This document shows positions 1 through 10,606 of a DNA stretch of 64,000 nucleotides, piece after piece; position 1 is the first letter of the stretch, and each line of letters starts with the position of its first letter. Position numbers and translations under genes: made by a program. The stretch is taken from the NCBI RefSeq assembly GCF_013280595.1, contig NZ_JAAATY010000035.1:39203-103202 (forward strand), written 5' to 3'. Under the pieces are notes generated by a model that saw only the letters and a program-made list of their open reading frames with translations, did no database searches and was not told where the DNA came from. The stretch is from Kibdelosporangium persicum (GTDB lineage Bacteria > Actinomycetota > Actinomycetes > Mycobacteriales > Pseudonocardiaceae).

Positions 1-1281
1 AAGCTGTCCGGTGCGCTGCCCCAACTGCACATGCATTACGTGACGACCGGACATCAAGTCGCGGACATGGTTGCGGCGAAAGCCCGTTCGGCTGAGGACA
101 GCCTGATGGAGCTCGGCCGGTTCGACGCCGTGCTGTTCCAGTGTGTGACCAGCGCGGACCTGCGGGCTCTCTATCGGCGGGCCACCACCAAGGCAGCCGC
201 CACGTTCCCCATGCCGAAGAAGGTTCCGCTGCCGAAGGTGCCCGGTGTGGAGCAGTCGCTGTTGGGTGTGGTGGCAGCCGGCGACCTGGTCGAGTGTGTG
301 CTCACTGACGAGACCAACCGACTGCGCAAGGCCCTGTTCTACGAGAACGTCCGTGACTTCCAGGGGTACAACGAGGTCAACAAGCAGATCCGGGACACGC
401 TGCTGGACCCAGTGCGGCGCGAGCGGTTCGCGGTCCTGAACAACGGAATCACGATCGTCAGCCGGGCACTCACGGTGATCGGCGACGAGGTTCATGTGGA
501 CGACTTCCAAATTGTGAACGGCTGCCAGACCTGTCATGTCCTGTTCGACCAGCGGGAACTGCTCACCAATGCCGTCCAGGTCAGCGTCCGGATCGTGCAC
601 TCGCAGGACGAGGACGTGATCAACGGGATCGTCGCCGCCACCAACCGGCAGACCGTGATCAGCGAAGAGGATCTCACGGTTCGTGAGGACTTCCATCGGT
701 TGCTGGAGGACTATTTCCTGCACGGCAAGGATGAGCAGCGCAGGCTCTACTACGAACGCCGCACCAAGCAGTACAGCGAACGCAAGGACGTCGAGAAGAC
801 CCGCGTGATCACCCGGGCCCAGCTGACCCGCGCGTACCTGGCGATGTTCCTGGACGAGCCGGCCAAGCTGGGCCACTACAAGGCGCTCGTCGCGGCCAGG
901 GGCAAAGAACTCTTCGTCGAAGGTCAGCCGCCAGGGCTCTACTACACTGCCGCGGCCACGTCGTACCGCCTGGAGTGGTTGTTCCGGAACCGACGCATTC
1001 CCACCGACTGGACGCCGGCCCGCTACCACCTTCTGGCCGCGATCAAGCTGCGCTTGATCGGCACGCGGCCGGTCTCTCGCAGTCCCAGGGCGGCCGAGCA
1101 GGAGTGTGAAAAGATCCTCAACATCGTCTGGGACGCCGCGGCCTCCGAACAACTGGTGCTGGACCTGCTGCACCCCCTCCAACGCGCGGTCGAGGCCGAA
1201 CGAGCTAGTGGCGTTCCGTTAGGTGAGATGGTACGGACGCAACGGTTTGCCGACCGGTTTCGGCGGGAGGTCACCAAGTAG
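1..1281 (+). CDS. AIPR-family abortive infection protein (5' truncated by window edge)
   Basis: The reading frame is open to the left edge, so the first ATG at 31 is probably internal and the N-terminus is missing. About 426 residues are visible. The segment around residues 110-230 carries the AIPR-family (abortive infection phage resistance) pattern: NVRDFQGYN, then VLNNGITI, then IVNGCQT, then AATNRQT. AIPR proteins are linked to phage resistance in bacteria; biochemical activity is generally not known. It ends 208 bp before the stop of the convergent ABC permease gene. A large helicase-nuclease lies 3.5 kb away, which supports a defence neighbourhood. Family assignment rests on motif recognition; the defence role is inference. 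Confidence 0.75.
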   Translation, partial: KLSGALPQLHMHYVTTGHQVADMVAAKARSAEDSLMELGRFDAVLFQCVTSADLRALYRRATTKAAATFPMPKKVPLPKVPGVEQSLLGVVAAGDLVECVLTDETNRLRKALFYENVRDFQGYNEVNKQIRDTLLDPVRRERFAVLNNGITIVSRALTVIGDEVHVDDFQIVNGCQTCHVLFDQRELLTNAVQVSVRIVHSQDEDVINGIVAATNRQTVISEEDLTVREDFHRLLEDYFLHGKDEQRRLYYERRTKQYSERKDVEKTRVITRAQLTRAYLAMFLDEPAKLGHYKALVAARGKELFVEGQPPGLYYTAAATSYRLEWLFRNRRIPTDWTPARYHLLAAIKLRLIGTRPVSRSPRAAEQECEKILNIVWDAAASEQLVLDLLHPLQRAVEAERASGVPLGEMVRTQRFADRFRREVTK

Positions 1282-1489
1282 TTGAGGACCTCCCGCCACT
1301 TGCAGAGATGATTTCCCCGTCCGGGCGCCGGGACGAACGGGGAAGCGCGGACCTCGTGCCCATTCTGCTGAGATCGCCTCGACCCTGGTCGCAGAGGAAC
1401 AAGCCAGACCCATCTCGGAACTATTGCGCCGACAGCCACCGCTTACACGGAGGCGACACCGAGAACGCCACCCAACGGTCGTAGACGCC

Positions 1490-3082
1490 TCAGCCGAGGT
1501 CACGGCGACGGAGACCAGCCATCCCGGCTGTCACCAGGCCGGCCACGACGACGACGAACCACAGCAACGGGACGACGGCGAACTCCGCGCTCGGCAGCGC
1601 CGGGGTCTGCGCGAACGGGGAAATCCACATGAGACTCTCGCTGGCGCCACCGTAGGCCACAGCGAATTCGAGGAGGAAGCACAGGCCGAGCACGGCGTAG
1701 GCAGCAGGCGCGGCGAAGCGGGGTGCGATGCCGTACAACGCCGCCGCGATGGCGGCCAGTACCAGGATCGAGGGCGCCCGGACCACGGCAGCGGCGAGCA
1801 GCCGCGGCAACTCGGCACCCACGTCGCCGGTGGCCAGGCCGTAGATCAGGCCCATGCCAAGACCGAGGCCGGCCAGCACAATGACCGTGCCCGCCGCGGC
1901 CACGAACAAATGCCCGCCCGCCCAACGGAGCCGGCTGACCGGTCCACTGAGGACGGTGTCGGCCCGGGTGGACAGCTCCTCGGCCCGCAGCCGCAGGGTC
2001 GCCTGGATCGCGTAGATCGTCACCACCTGGCTCAGCAGGTAGATGATCAGTGCGAAGAAGCTGTCCACCGGACGACCGCCGCCGCCTATCTGCGCCATCA
2101 AGTCACGCAGTGCCTGGCTGTCATCGACTTGGTCGGTGATGGCGTCGGCGGTGGTGCCGAGCACAGCGCCGAACGCGGTGACGGCGACCGCCCAGGCGAT
2201 CAGCAGGCCGCGGTGCAACCGCCAGGCCAGGGCCAACGCGGACCGCAGCCGGGGAGCCGCGGTGGCCGGACCGAGCCGGGCAGGCAAGATCCCGGCGCCG
2301 AGGTCGCGGCGCGCGGAGATCGCGTAGGCCGCGGCCACGAGCAACGCCACCAGTCCGGCGACGAGCGCCAACGGCCACCACTGGTCGCCGGCGAAGGGAC
2401 GCATCTCTTGGGTCCAGCCGAAGGGGGACAGCCACCGCAGCCATGACGTCTCGCCCGCGTCGGCGATCGCCCGGATCGCGTAGCAGACACCCACGCCCGC
2501 GGCAGCGAGACCGATGGCGGCCCGCGAACTCGCGGTGAGTTGCGCCGCCAGTGCGGCGAGCGCGGCGGCGACACAGCCGGCGGCGGCGAACGACAGGGCG
2601 AGTGTCAGCGACCCGCCGATCGGCAGCCCCTGGGCGGCGAAGCCCAGCGTCATCAGGACGGCCGCGCCCAGGTTTGCGGCGAACGCCACGAGCAGGGCCG
2701 CGGCCAGCGCGGCGTGTCTGCCCACCACGGTCGAGCCGAGCAGTTCGCTGCGGCCGGACTCCTCCTCAGCCCTGGTGTGCCGGACGATCAGCAGCAGGCT
2801 CGCCAGCGACAGCAGCAGCGCGACCTGCCCACGGATCCGCCAGGCACCGATCCCCGCGGCGGAGGGGTCGAAGATCGGGCCGATCATCATCAGCTGCGCC
2901 GGGTTGCCGTTGGTGGTGCTGAGGAATTCGAGGCGGGCCGCCTCGGTCGGATAGGTGCCCTGCACCGACGCAAGCACCCCGATCGCGAACAACGCGGCAA
3001 GGCCGAACCACGCCGGGAGCCGCACCCGGTCGCGGCGAACGATCAACCGGACGAGCCCGCCGGTGCCGGTCAGCGTGGTCAT
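1490..3082 (-). CDS. ABC-2 type permease of an antibiotic/efflux exporter
   Basis: A 530-residue membrane protein with about twelve hydrophobic segments, of the type annotated in actinomycetes as polyketide-antibiotic exporter permease. The N-terminus has the usual short basic stretch before TM1 ([10 protein letters not shown]), followed by the large loop [12 protein letters not shown] that is typical of the family. ATG 3082 is chosen because it overlaps the ATPase stop by 4 bp (ATGA). The frame stays open further upstream, but that part is arginine/proline-rich and runs inside the ATPase gene. It is co-transcribed with the ATPase at 3079-3993 and probably exports a hydrophobic drug; the substrate is unknown. 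Confidence 0.88.
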   Translation of the reverse strand: MTTLTGTGGLVRLIVRRDRVRLPAWFGLAALFAIGVLASVQGTYPTEAARLEFLSTTNGNPAQLMMIGPIFDPSAAGIGAWRIRGQVALLLSLASLLLIVRHTRAEEESGRSELLGSTVVGRHAALAAALLVAFAANLGAAVLMTLGFAAQGLPIGGSLTLALSFAAAGCVAAALAALAAQLTASSRAAIGLAAAGVGVCYAIRAIADAGETSWLRWLSPFGWTQEMRPFAGDQWWPLALVAGLVALLVAAAYAISARRDLGAGILPARLGPATAAPRLRSALALAWRLHRGLLIAWAVAVTAFGAVLGTTADAITDQVDDSQALRDLMAQIGGGGRPVDSFFALIIYLLSQVVTIYAIQATLRLRAEELSTRADTVLSGPVSRLRWAGGHLFVAAAGTVIVLAGLGLGMGLIYGLATGDVGAELPRLLAAAVVRAPSILVLAAIAAALYGIAPRFAAPAAYAVLGLCFLLEFAVAYGGASESLMWISPFAQTPALPSAEFAVVPLLWFVVVVAGLVTAGMAGLRRRDLG

Positions 3083-3993
3083 CGGGCCGCCACCTCCTGC
3101 TCGGCGCGCAGGTCGTCCCCGTAGTGGCGCAGGAACATCTCCTCCAGCGTGGGCGGCTGGCTGACCAGGCTCTGGACACCGGCCGCGGCCAGCTCTCGCA
3201 TCAGCTCGGCCAGCCCGTCGCCGTCGACCTGGCAGCGCACCCGGCGACCATCCACTTCGAGAACACGCACCCCAGGCACATCCCCGAGCCTTGGCATGGC
3301 CCCGGTCAGCTCGGCCGTGACCGTGGTGCGGGTGAGTCGGCGCATCTCGGCGAGCGTGCCGGACTCCACGGTGCGGCCGCGCCGGATGATGCTGACCCGG
3401 TCGCACAGCGCCTCGACCTCGGACAGGATGTGGCTGGACAGCAGCACTGTCCGCCCGCGGCGGCGCTCGTCAGCGACGCACTCCTGGAACACCGCCTCCA
3501 TCAACGGATCCAGCCCTGAGGTGGGCTCGTCCAGGACCAGCAGCTCCACATTGGACGCGAACGCGGCGACCAGGGCCACCTTCTGCCGGTTGCCCTTGGA
3601 GTAGGTGCCGCCTTTCTTGCGCGGGTCCAGTTCGAACCGGTCCAGCAGGTCGGCTTTGCGCCGCTGGTCGATCCCGCCACGCATCCGGCCGAGCAGGTCG
3701 ATCACCTCGCCGCCGGTCAGGTTCGGCCACAGTGTCACGTCCCCGGGCACGTAGGCGAGCCGACGGTGCAACTCCGTCGCGTCGGCCCATGGGTCGCCAC
3801 CGAGCAGCCGGGCCTGACCGCTGTCCGCCCGCAACTGACCCAGCAGGACTCGGATGGTCGTGGACTTCCCCGCGCCGTTCGGGCCGAGGAAACCGTGCAC
3901 CTCGCCGGTCAGGACGGTCAGGTCGAGACCGTCGAGCGCCCTGGTCTGGCCAAATGTCTTGACCAGCCCGGACACCGAGATCGTGTTCGTCAT
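3079..3993 (-). CDS. ABC transporter ATP-binding protein (drug-export type)
   Basis: This 304-residue ABC ATPase powers the permease encoded next to it. Walker [10 protein letters not shown], Walker [13 protein letters not shown] and an H-loop (SSHIL) are visible. The signature is non-standard: TYSKGNRQK replaces LSGGQ, as is common in DrrA-like exporters. A C-terminal DrrA-like extension ends in [12 protein letters not shown] 3993 is preferred over an ATG six codons earlier because [12 protein letters not shown] matches the usual family start. It is divergent from the MarR-like gene; the promoter overlaps a GTTCA-N9-TGAAC repeat, so repression by that regulator is likely. Confidence 0.92.
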   Translation of the reverse strand: MTNTISVSGLVKTFGQTRALDGLDLTVLTGEVHGFLGPNGAGKSTTIRVLLGQLRADSGQARLLGGDPWADATELHRRLAYVPGDVTLWPNLTGGEVIDLLGRMRGGIDQRRKADLLDRFELDPRKKGGTYSKGNRQKVALVAAFASNVELLVLDEPTSGLDPLMEAVFQECVADERRRGRTVLLSSHILSEVEALCDRVSIIRRGRTVESGTLAEMRRLTRTTVTAELTGAMPRLGDVPGVRVLEVDGRRVRCQVDGDGLAELMRELAAAGVQSLVSQPPTLEEMFLRHYGDDLRAEQEVAAR

Positions 3994-4012
3994 GACGGGT
4001 ACACTACACATA

Positions 4013-4031
4013 GTTCATGAATTTTGTGAAC
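4013..4031. promoter_or_regulatory. Candidate MarR-type operator in divergent promoter
   Basis: Perfect inverted repeat GTTCA-N9-TGAAC in the 114-bp gap between the ABC ATPase and the MarR-like gene. On the minus strand it lies just upstream of, or across, a weak promoter (TTGAAG, then TATGTG after 18 bp). MarR-family proteins usually bind palindromes in divergent promoters of this kind. Binding is inferred. Confidence 0.5.
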
Positions 4032-4107
4032 TTCAAGAACGATGTGAGCGGCGGGCCCGCGCGAGCGATCGCTAGGCTCTCTGCCCGAGATGGAGGGAGA
4101 ACCAGGC

Positions 4108-4581
4108 GTGAACGACGGAACCAACCAGGACTCCGACGAGCGACGCTTCCTCGAGCGGTTCGCCGTGGTCCTGTCCGACTCCGGCTACCCGCGCATGGCC
4201 GCCCGCGTGTTCTCCGCACTCCTGCTGTCCCCCAACGGCAAGCGCACCGCCGCCGAGCTCGTCGAACTGCTCGGCGTCGGCCCGTCAGCCATCTCCGGCG
4301 GCATCAACTACCTCCTGCGCACCGGCATGGCGGTCCGCGAACGAGACCCCGGCCAACGCCGCGACCACTACGGCGTCCACCAACTGGCTTGGTTCGAAGC
4401 GCTGACCTCGAGCGACAACGTGTACCGGCGCTTCGAAGACGTCGCCCACGAAGGCACGAAGATCTTCGGCACCCGGACCGAGGTAGGCGCCCGCCTGGCA
4501 CAGACCGAGCGCTTCTTCGCCTTCCTGCGCGAGGAGATCCCCCAGCTCATGCGCAAATGGAGGGAACTGGACGGGACCTGA
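4108..4581 (+). CDS. MarR/GbsR-like transcriptional regulator
   Basis: A winged-helix regulator of 157 residues. Residues 25-85 form the HTH: AELVELLGVGPSAISGGINYLL, followed by the wing RERDPGQRRDHYGV. The C-terminal half is helical, with RLAQTERFFAFLREEIPQL. GTG 4108 is preferred over ATG 4090 because GGAGGGAG at 4092-4099 is a strong ribosome site 8 bp before the GTG, and it would lie inside the gene if the ATG were used. Divergent from the efflux operon, which it probably represses until the drug is bound. The family call is firm; the ligand is unknown. Confidence 0.88.
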   Translation: MNDGTNQDSDERRFLERFAVVLSDSGYPRMAARVFSALLLSPNGKRTAAELVELLGVGPSAISGGINYLLRTGMAVRERDPGQRRDHYGVHQLAWFEALTSSDNVYRRFEDVAHEGTKIFGTRTEVGARLAQTERFFAFLREEIPQLMRKWRELDGT

Positions 4582-4840
4582 AGCCATGTGGCCGGCCGGG
4601 AGAACAGTTCCGGACGGCCGACCTGGCCGTACTGCGGCCGCCGGACAGCAGTGCCTGTGTCGGCGCGGTGCTCCAGGTAGCGCCGCAACCGGTCTCTGCG
4701 TCGAACGTCATCCCGCGCTGGACCGCCACCCGCACGAACCAAGTGAGCCGTGACCGGCCCGCAGTGACGGTTCGGTCGGGGCGGATGAACACCCCATGCC
4801 CGCTACTGGTGGTCCTTGCCGCACGCTCCGGCTGACGCCG

Positions 4841-7800
4841 TCAGAATCGGAGGCTCTGGACTGCGGCGAAGCGGTTCTTGACGTTGTCGGTGAGCCGTTT
4901 CAAGCCGAGCAGTTCCAACACAGCGCGCTGCGACGCCTCGACGCCGGTGTTTCCGTCCCGTTCAGCGACGTGGTCGAGCAGGGCCGCCAGTTCCTTCGGA
5001 GGCACTTCATCGAAGGACCGCGGTCCCAGGTGGCGCGTCCGCACCTCCGGTTGTTCGGGCAGCCGGTAGGTGCGCGGTTTGACCCCGCTCTCACCGAGCG
5101 GGTTGTCTTCAACGAGCCGTCCTTCCCGGACTGCCTGCGCGATCGCCTTGTTCAACTCGCTCGCGATCGGCTTCGTGACTCTGATCGCGCCCGAAGCGCG
5201 GACGTAGGCGGTGTGCAGCCGGCTCCCCAACACGGGTCCCTCAGCTTCGACCAGGCGCATCAAGCCCTCGAGCAACTCCCGCCGTGACGCTTCAGCAACC
5301 TGGATCACCGTTCCGTCGAACTGCCGGTACTCCGCAAGCACCGCGTCCGAAGCGGGTGGCATCCGCTCCTCGGCTACCAAGGCCGGTGACTCGTCTTCGT
5401 GCGCCACAACAAACGGCAGGGACGCGTCCGCTTCGGCAACCGGTGCCTCGGACTCCGGTACGACGGGCTCAACCACGACCTGCGAGGGCACGGTCTGCTC
5501 TGGCGTTATCCGCTCGGCAGCCGGTTCGGACGTCGCCGGCTCAAGCTCGATCGTCGCTTGCGTGGGCTCAACGATCGCCGGCGACGGACGCGGCACCTCG
5601 GCGTCGGGCACCCAGCCGGAGGGGTGGATGTCCAATTCGTGCAACGCCGTCCACAGCCGGGCCAGGACCGCGGGCCGGTCGGCGTAGAACTCCGATTCGC
5701 GGATACGGAAGAACCGCCAGCCGCACCGTTCCAGGTCACGCTGCCGGGCGAGATCGCGTTCGTAGGCCTCCGGGCCGTGCCACGCGTCGCCGTCACACTC
5801 GACCGCCAGCCTGGTCTTGCCGCCCACTACCACCAGGTCGATCCGGTAGCCCTCGGCCGGGTACTCGGGGATGACGCTGTACCCGCGGTCCACGAGTCTG
5901 TTGAACACCCGCTGCTCGAACAACGAGTCGAACGGCTCCACCCGCCGATCCTCGGGGACAACCGTGTGCCTGGCGTCGTCCTGGTGCCCCACGTGCCCGG
6001 ACACCGCATAGCAGTAGTCCAGCAACTGGAACCGCATGTCCTCGGGGTTTCCGAGGTCGGACAGGCGCAGTGAGTGGAACACCCACATCTGGTCCTTGGC
6101 GCGGGACGCGGCCACGTTGAAGCGTTGGACGTTCAGATCCTGGGTCAGCGCGCCGATTCGCTTGCCGGGCTCCGCGGCCTTGACCATGGACAGGAACATC
6201 ACGTTGCGCTCGGAGCCCTGGAAGTCGGCCGAGTCGCCGCATCGCAGGTCGCGTGCTTTCCATTCCTCCTTCGGGATGCGCTCCAGCAGGCGCTTCTCGA
6301 TCGCCTTGGCCTGTGCCCGGCCGAGCAGCGACACGACGCCGAACGTCAGGCCGTCGTAGCGGGGATCGGTGATGCACTTCTCGATTTGCTCGACGATGGC
6401 GTCCGCTTCCACGGGGTTGACCTTGTCGGTCACACCGCGCTCGTAGCCGTTGTCGAGGAACACCGGCTTGATCGGCTCCAGGCGGTCCGCGCCGTACTGG
6501 CGTACGGGCACCAGCCGGATGCCGTCGGGCTCGTAGGCGATCCGGTTGGAGAAGCCGATGATCTCGGGCACGCAGCGCCGGTGCTCGATGAGCGTGGTCA
6601 TACCCTCGAAACGCATCTTCGCCTCGTCGAACAGGCTGCGCTTAGGGTCTTGCCACGACGCACGGTATGGGTCGTCCCACAGGTACTGGTCGGCGAGGTC
6701 ACGCAACTGCTGCTGGTCAATACCCACGGCCGTGGGCGAGACCTGCTTGTCGTCGCCGATGACCACGATCTTGGGCGCGAGGTACTGCAGGAACGTCGCT
6801 TCCAGACCCGCCTGCGAAGCCTCGTCGACCACCACGACGTCGAACATGTCCGGCTGGACGCGCAACTGCTCGGCGATCCGGTACACGGGCATGATCCACA
6901 CCGGGACCGTCGGGCGGCAGCGGTCCATGGCCGCCTTGATGTCGGCCCTGCGCTTGTCGGCATAGATGCCGGTCCCTTTGCCGAGCAGCTTGACCAGCTG
7001 GGCGTACTGGAGCAGGTCGGCACGGGCCTTGCCGGAAAGCCGCTCGGGTGCCACGGCGTGTCCCCATGCCCGTTCTGCCGCAAGCTGTTCGACCCGGCGG
7101 CGCAGCTCTTCCTCGGTGCGCAGCACGTCAGACTGGAGGGCGTTGACGTCCTCGGCACGGTACCCGCGTACCCATGCTCGTGCCACGGTCCACGCCCACG
7201 TCGCGTCCCAATCGGCCAGCCTCTCCATCCAGCTGGGGTCATGTGGGTCGGCGGACACGGCCTCATACACGCCGGGTAGCAAGCGAACCAGGGCCGCCGC
7301 GATCTCATCGCGCCGACGCGCCAACCGAGCGACCTCAGTCAGACGCACCAGCCTCTGGTGGGCGGCCGCGTACGACTCGTGGTCCCGCTCTTCGACAGCT
7401 TGCATCAACTGCTTCACGCACGGTGCGGCATCCGCCCACTGCGCCACATCGGCAATGGTCCGCGCGACCTCCAGAAGCGGCGCGGTAGCAGCGGTGCGTG
7501 CGTCGGAAGCCGCAGCAGCGTCAACGAGCCGGGCATAGGTCTGAACGGCGTCAAGGTCAGTCCAATTCGGACGCGGGAGTCCGAGTCCTGCCAAGCCGCG
7601 TTCCTCTGCTTCGAGGGCTTCCCCCAGCGTCAGCACACGGCGCAGTTGCGCGAGCTCGGTCACGTGCCACTGCAGCCGTTCGCTCAGGGTGTCCTCTGCG
7701 GGAATGCGCACTGAATCGGGCCACGCCTTGTCCAGCGCGCCCAGCGTCCTGGTGGCGTCGGCCCACGTCATGAACATGTCGAGCTGGTCGGCCCTGGTGG

Positions 7801-10039
7801 GCGGAACGCCGTTGACCCGCACCGCCTGGAACAAAGGCTGGGCCTGCTTCACCGCCTTGGGAGTGAAGGCACCCAGCTTGGGCGAGCCGTCCGGGTTGGT
7901 TTTGAGGCTGCCGCCATCGCCGACGTGCGCACGAAGCGCACCGGCCAGCGCAACGAGCGTGCCCACTTCGGCGCTGCCGACGTGCACCTCGGTGAGCGGG
8001 CCGAGCCGGTCGACGAGCGGGCCCACGCGCTCGATGAGCTGGGCGACCTGCTCCCCGCGCGACCGCCAGATGGCCGCACGGCCGGCGAGCACATCGGACA
8101 GTGCGTCGTTCATCCACTCCTCGCGCCGCCGGGACAAGTCCTCGGCCTCCCGCGCGAAACCGTTGAGCCGCTGCCGCAGCACAGTTCGAGTGGCCTGGTC
8201 CAGGCGACGGACGGCATCGAACGCCGTGTGCCGTGTGAGGCTGCCGTGTCCCTCTTCCGCGGAAATTGCCTGCCGTTCCGCGGTCACCAGAGCGACGAAC
8301 GCGTTGGGTTCAGGCACATCCGCGAGAGACAGCAGCCTGAGCCGCGACTCGGACTCGTCAGCGTTCAGAGCTTCGTCCACGACGCTTCGATGCCAGTCGA
8401 CTATGTCGCTCGCCGGGACCGGCGAGGGGCCGACGTCGGTCACAGCAGTCAGGCCGGTCATCCACTCGAAGCGGTCCTGTTCCGCTTCCACACGCTGCGC
8501 GATGGCGGCGAGCGTGCCGCGATAGCCGCCGATCTCGTGCTCGGCTACCTCTTCGCCGCGTGCATCGACTAGCCGGCGGTACAGCCCAGCGCGACGTCGG
8601 CGAAGACCTTCGATCGCCGCGAGATGATCCTCGACTGCCCGCCGCGCGACCTCAGCGTCATACTCGCCGGCCACGTGGCTGATCCGCTCGACGGCGACCT
8701 TGAGCTCCGCCAGGTCCGAACGAGAGGAGCCGACGACCGACACGGCCAGTGGTGCGATGGATTCGGGCAGTTTCGCCCGTACCTCTTTCAAGGCGCGATC
8801 GGTGTGCGCCGTGACCAGCACCCGCTTGCCCTGCGCGAGCAGGTGGGACAGCAGAGCGGCGACGGTGTGGGTCTTACCCGTTCCGGGCGGGCCCTGAACA
8901 AGGGTCTGGGCCTTCGCGTCGACCTGCGCGAGGACTCGCAGCTGCCGATCGTTGACCGGCAAAGGCAGAAAGGGATCGGTGTCCACCTCAACGAGTGCGC
9001 CCGGTTCGGGCGAGCGCTCAGCCGCCGGCCGATGGTCGGGATCGACGAGCGGGAGCAGTCCATCCGGGACGACGCCGGACTCGGCGAGCTGCACTGCGAC
9101 CGAATCGAGGATGTCGACGATCCCTTGCCGGGAACGCCTACGCAGAATGACTGCGGGCGCGAACGCCGCCACGGCGTGCGCCACTGGCTTCTGCGGGTCG
9201 TCCTCGTCGACGTAGGCAGCGTCGCCGTCAAGGGCGTGCACCAGTCGCCGCACCACACCGCCCACAACGTCGCGGTGCACAACAGCGACGTCGAGCTCGC
9301 GGGCCTCGTTCCTGATCTGCACGACGTGTTGCGGATTGGCCACCCGACCGGGGTCGAGCATGTCCAGCTCGACGTTCAAGCCGTCCGCGACCTCCGCCTG
9401 GTGGAGGGACAACCGTCCGGTGTCGTCGTCGAAGTGGATCACGGCGGGCACGGTGATGAGGTGCCGCCGGACGACATGGTGAGCAGCCGGTGCCCAGGAC
9501 AGGCATCCGACACCAGCCACCAGTTCGAGTTCCTCCGAGTGTCCCGACGCGGCGACGTAAGCGGAGAACAGGTCATTGTAGACGTTCCGAACCGGTCGAT
9601 CTGTCCGTTCACCCTCGGCCCAGAGCGACCATCGAGCCATCCACTCCGCATGGGCATCACGGATCTCGGGCACGTCGATGAGCACCGTGCGCCGCTCTCC
9701 TTCACCGATTTCCTCGCGCAGGCGCGGCGGGGTGTCCGGGTCGTCCCATATTCCAGCCAGCCACAGCCGAAGCTCCGCGTCAGGCTCGGGCGGATCCTGG
9801 TAGGCGACCCGCTCCACAGTGAGCAAGGCGCTGCCGGGCTCTGGCGCGTCCTCGTGGTGCGCGGGTCGAATCGCAGGGTGCTCGGGCAACTGCCCGAACC
9901 ACAGCACCGACTCGTAGCTGTCGGTCGTGCGAGGCGGATTGGACTTGAGCTGTTGGCTTCGCGCGAGGAACTCGAAAAGCCTTACCGCCCGATCGACCGC
10001 AGTGCTCTGCGGATTCGGAGCAGCGCCGTCGTTCACCAC
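4841..10039 (-). CDS. Large SF1 helicase with C-terminal Vsr/MTES_1575-type nuclease domain
   Basis: A 1732-residue protein. Walker A QGPPGTGKTHT near residue 400 begins a superfamily I helicase core, interrupted by a long helical insert. The Walker B box VVVVDEASQAG and motif III IGDDKQVSPT lie near residues 1120-1150. Motif VI (FNVAASRAKDQMWV) follows, then a C-terminal endonuclease-like segment with IDLVVVGGKTRLAVECDGDAWHG and RDLARQRDLERCGW, as in Vsr-like REase_MTES_1575 domains. The last ~220 residues are acidic/proline-rich plus a small helical domain. GTG 10039 follows AGGAAGGG at good spacing; a TTG nine codons earlier is less likely. Similar architectures occur in anti-phage helicase-nuclease genes. 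It stands alone, without a partner methylase or PLD gene. Confidence 0.82.
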   Translation of the reverse strand: MVNDGAAPNPQSTAVDRAVRLFEFLARSQQLKSNPPRTTDSYESVLWFGQLPEHPAIRPAHHEDAPEPGSALLTVERVAYQDPPEPDAELRLWLAGIWDDPDTPPRLREEIGEGERRTVLIDVPEIRDAHAEWMARWSLWAEGERTDRPVRNVYNDLFSAYVAASGHSEELELVAGVGCLSWAPAAHHVVRRHLITVPAVIHFDDDTGRLSLHQAEVADGLNVELDMLDPGRVANPQHVVQIRNEARELDVAVVHRDVVGGVVRRLVHALDGDAAYVDEDDPQKPVAHAVAAFAPAVILRRRSRQGIVDILDSVAVQLAESGVVPDGLLPLVDPDHRPAAERSPEPGALVEVDTDPFLPLPVNDRQLRVLAQVDAKAQTLVQGPPGTGKTHTVAALLSHLLAQGKRVLVTAHTDRALKEVRAKLPESIAPLAVSVVGSSRSDLAELKVAVERISHVAGEYDAEVARRAVEDHLAAIEGLRRRRAGLYRRLVDARGEEVAEHEIGGYRGTLAAIAQRVEAEQDRFEWMTGLTAVTDVGPSPVPASDIVDWHRSVVDEALNADESESRLRLLSLADVPEPNAFVALVTAERQAISAEEGHGSLTRHTAFDAVRRLDQATRTVLRQRLNGFAREAEDLSRRREEWMNDALSDVLAGRAAIWRSRGEQVAQLIERVGPLVDRLGPLTEVHVGSAEVGTLVALAGALRAHVGDGGSLKTNPDGSPKLGAFTPKAVKQAQPLFQAVRVNGVPPTRADQLDMFMTWADATRTLGALDKAWPDSVRIPAEDTLSERLQWHVTELAQLRRVLTLGEALEAEERGLAGLGLPRPNWTDLDAVQTYARLVDAAAASDARTAATAPLLEVARTIADVAQWADAAPCVKQLMQAVEERDHESYAAAHQRLVRLTEVARLARRRDEIAAALVRLLPGVYEAVSADPHDPSWMERLADWDATWAWTVARAWVRGYRAEDVNALQSDVLRTEEELRRRVEQLAAERAWGHAVAPERLSGKARADLLQYAQLVKLLGKGTGIYADKRRADIKAAMDRCRPTVPVWIMPVYRIAEQLRVQPDMFDVVVVDEASQAGLEATFLQYLAPKIVVIGDDKQVSPTAVGIDQQQLRDLADQYLWDDPYRASWQDPKRSLFDEAKMRFEGMTTLIEHRRCVPEIIGFSNRIAYEPDGIRLVPVRQYGADRLEPIKPVFLDNGYERGVTDKVNPVEADAIVEQIEKCITDPRYDGLTFGVVSLLGRAQAKAIEKRLLERIPKEEWKARDLRCGDSADFQGSERNVMFLSMVKAAEPGKRIGALTQDLNVQRFNVAASRAKDQMWVFHSLRLSDLGNPEDMRFQLLDYCYAVSGHVGHQDDARHTVVPEDRRVEPFDSLFEQRVFNRLVDRGYSVIPEYPAEGYRIDLVVVGGKTRLAVECDGDAWHGPEAYERDLARQRDLERCGWRFFRIRESEFYADRPAVLARLWTALHELDIHPSGWVPDAEVPRPSPAIVEPTQATIELEPATSEPAAERITPEQTVPSQVVVEPVVPESEAPVAEADASLPFVVAHEDESPALVAEERMPPASDAVLAEYRQFDGTVIQVAEASRRELLEGLMRLVEAEGPVLGSRLHTAYVRASGAIRVTKPIASELNKAIAQAVREGRLVEDNPLGESGVKPRTYRLPEQPEVRTRHLGPRSFDEVPPKELAALLDHVAERDGNTGVEASQRAVLELLGLKRLTDNVKNRFAAVQSLRF

Positions 10040-10375
10040 AGCCGTCCCTTCCTCTCTGACCGACAATGGTGCTCATCGCTCCGAACACGCCCGGCGATAC
10101 AGCCGACACCACACCGTTATAAACCCTGGCTCTGCGGTGTTCGACGCACGTGTTTATCAGCATTGCTCACCACGAGTCTCAGGCACAATTCGCTCATCGA
10201 CTGGCGCGAATGCGCTCAACCGAGCTGGACTTGAAGCCCTTCACGACCGAGATCACGATCCTGCTCTGCGGAGTCGTACAGTGGTCGCTCCAGCTCAAAG
10301 TTACCCACTCCGGAGGCGACCCGAATAATGCCGTGCGAGGATCGGATCGACTCGTACACGACACAGCAGCACAGA

Positions 10376-10390
10376 ACTGAAAGTTTCAGT
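10376..10390. promoter_or_regulatory. Perfect 15-bp palindrome, possible operator
   Basis: ACTGAAA-G-TTTCAGT is a perfect 7-bp inverted repeat around one base. It lies about 340 bp upstream of the helicase-nuclease start. It is too AT-rich and loop-less for a good terminator, so a protein-binding site is more likely. The binding protein is unknown. Confidence 0.35.
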
Positions 10391-10560
10391 CATCAATGAA
10401 AGGTTGCTCGTTCAGGTGACGGCTTATCCACACGGTCGGCATTGTCGGTGCTTACGCGGTAGAGATCGTTCATCGCGCTCTGGTTCGGACATGTCGGTGC
10501 TGCGAAGGCACTGGCACTTGAACGGATCGTTCGGTTGTAGCCGCAGGCCTTCCCGCTCTT

Positions 10561-10590
10561 CCCGGGCACAACGCGGTGGCTGTGCTCGGG
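10561..10590 (-). terminator. Hairpin terminator of the hpa operon
   Basis: CCCGGGCACA and TGTGCTCGGG pair over 10 bp with one mismatch around a 10-base loop, 17 bp past the hpaD stop. There is no U-tract, as is common for actinomycete terminators. Confidence 0.5.
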
Positions 10591-10606
10591 TTGTCCTGAC
10601 GGTCGG

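Larger units (their letters stand above)
10040..10606. other. Intergenic region between helicase-nuclease and hpaD
   Basis: 567 bp with no convincing gene; the frames that open here are short and show no family pattern. It should hold the promoter of the helicase gene near 10040-10120. It contains a perfect palindrome at 10376-10390 and a hairpin at 10561-10590 just past the hpaD stop. The local sequence is more AT-rich than the flanking genes. Confidence 0.6.
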
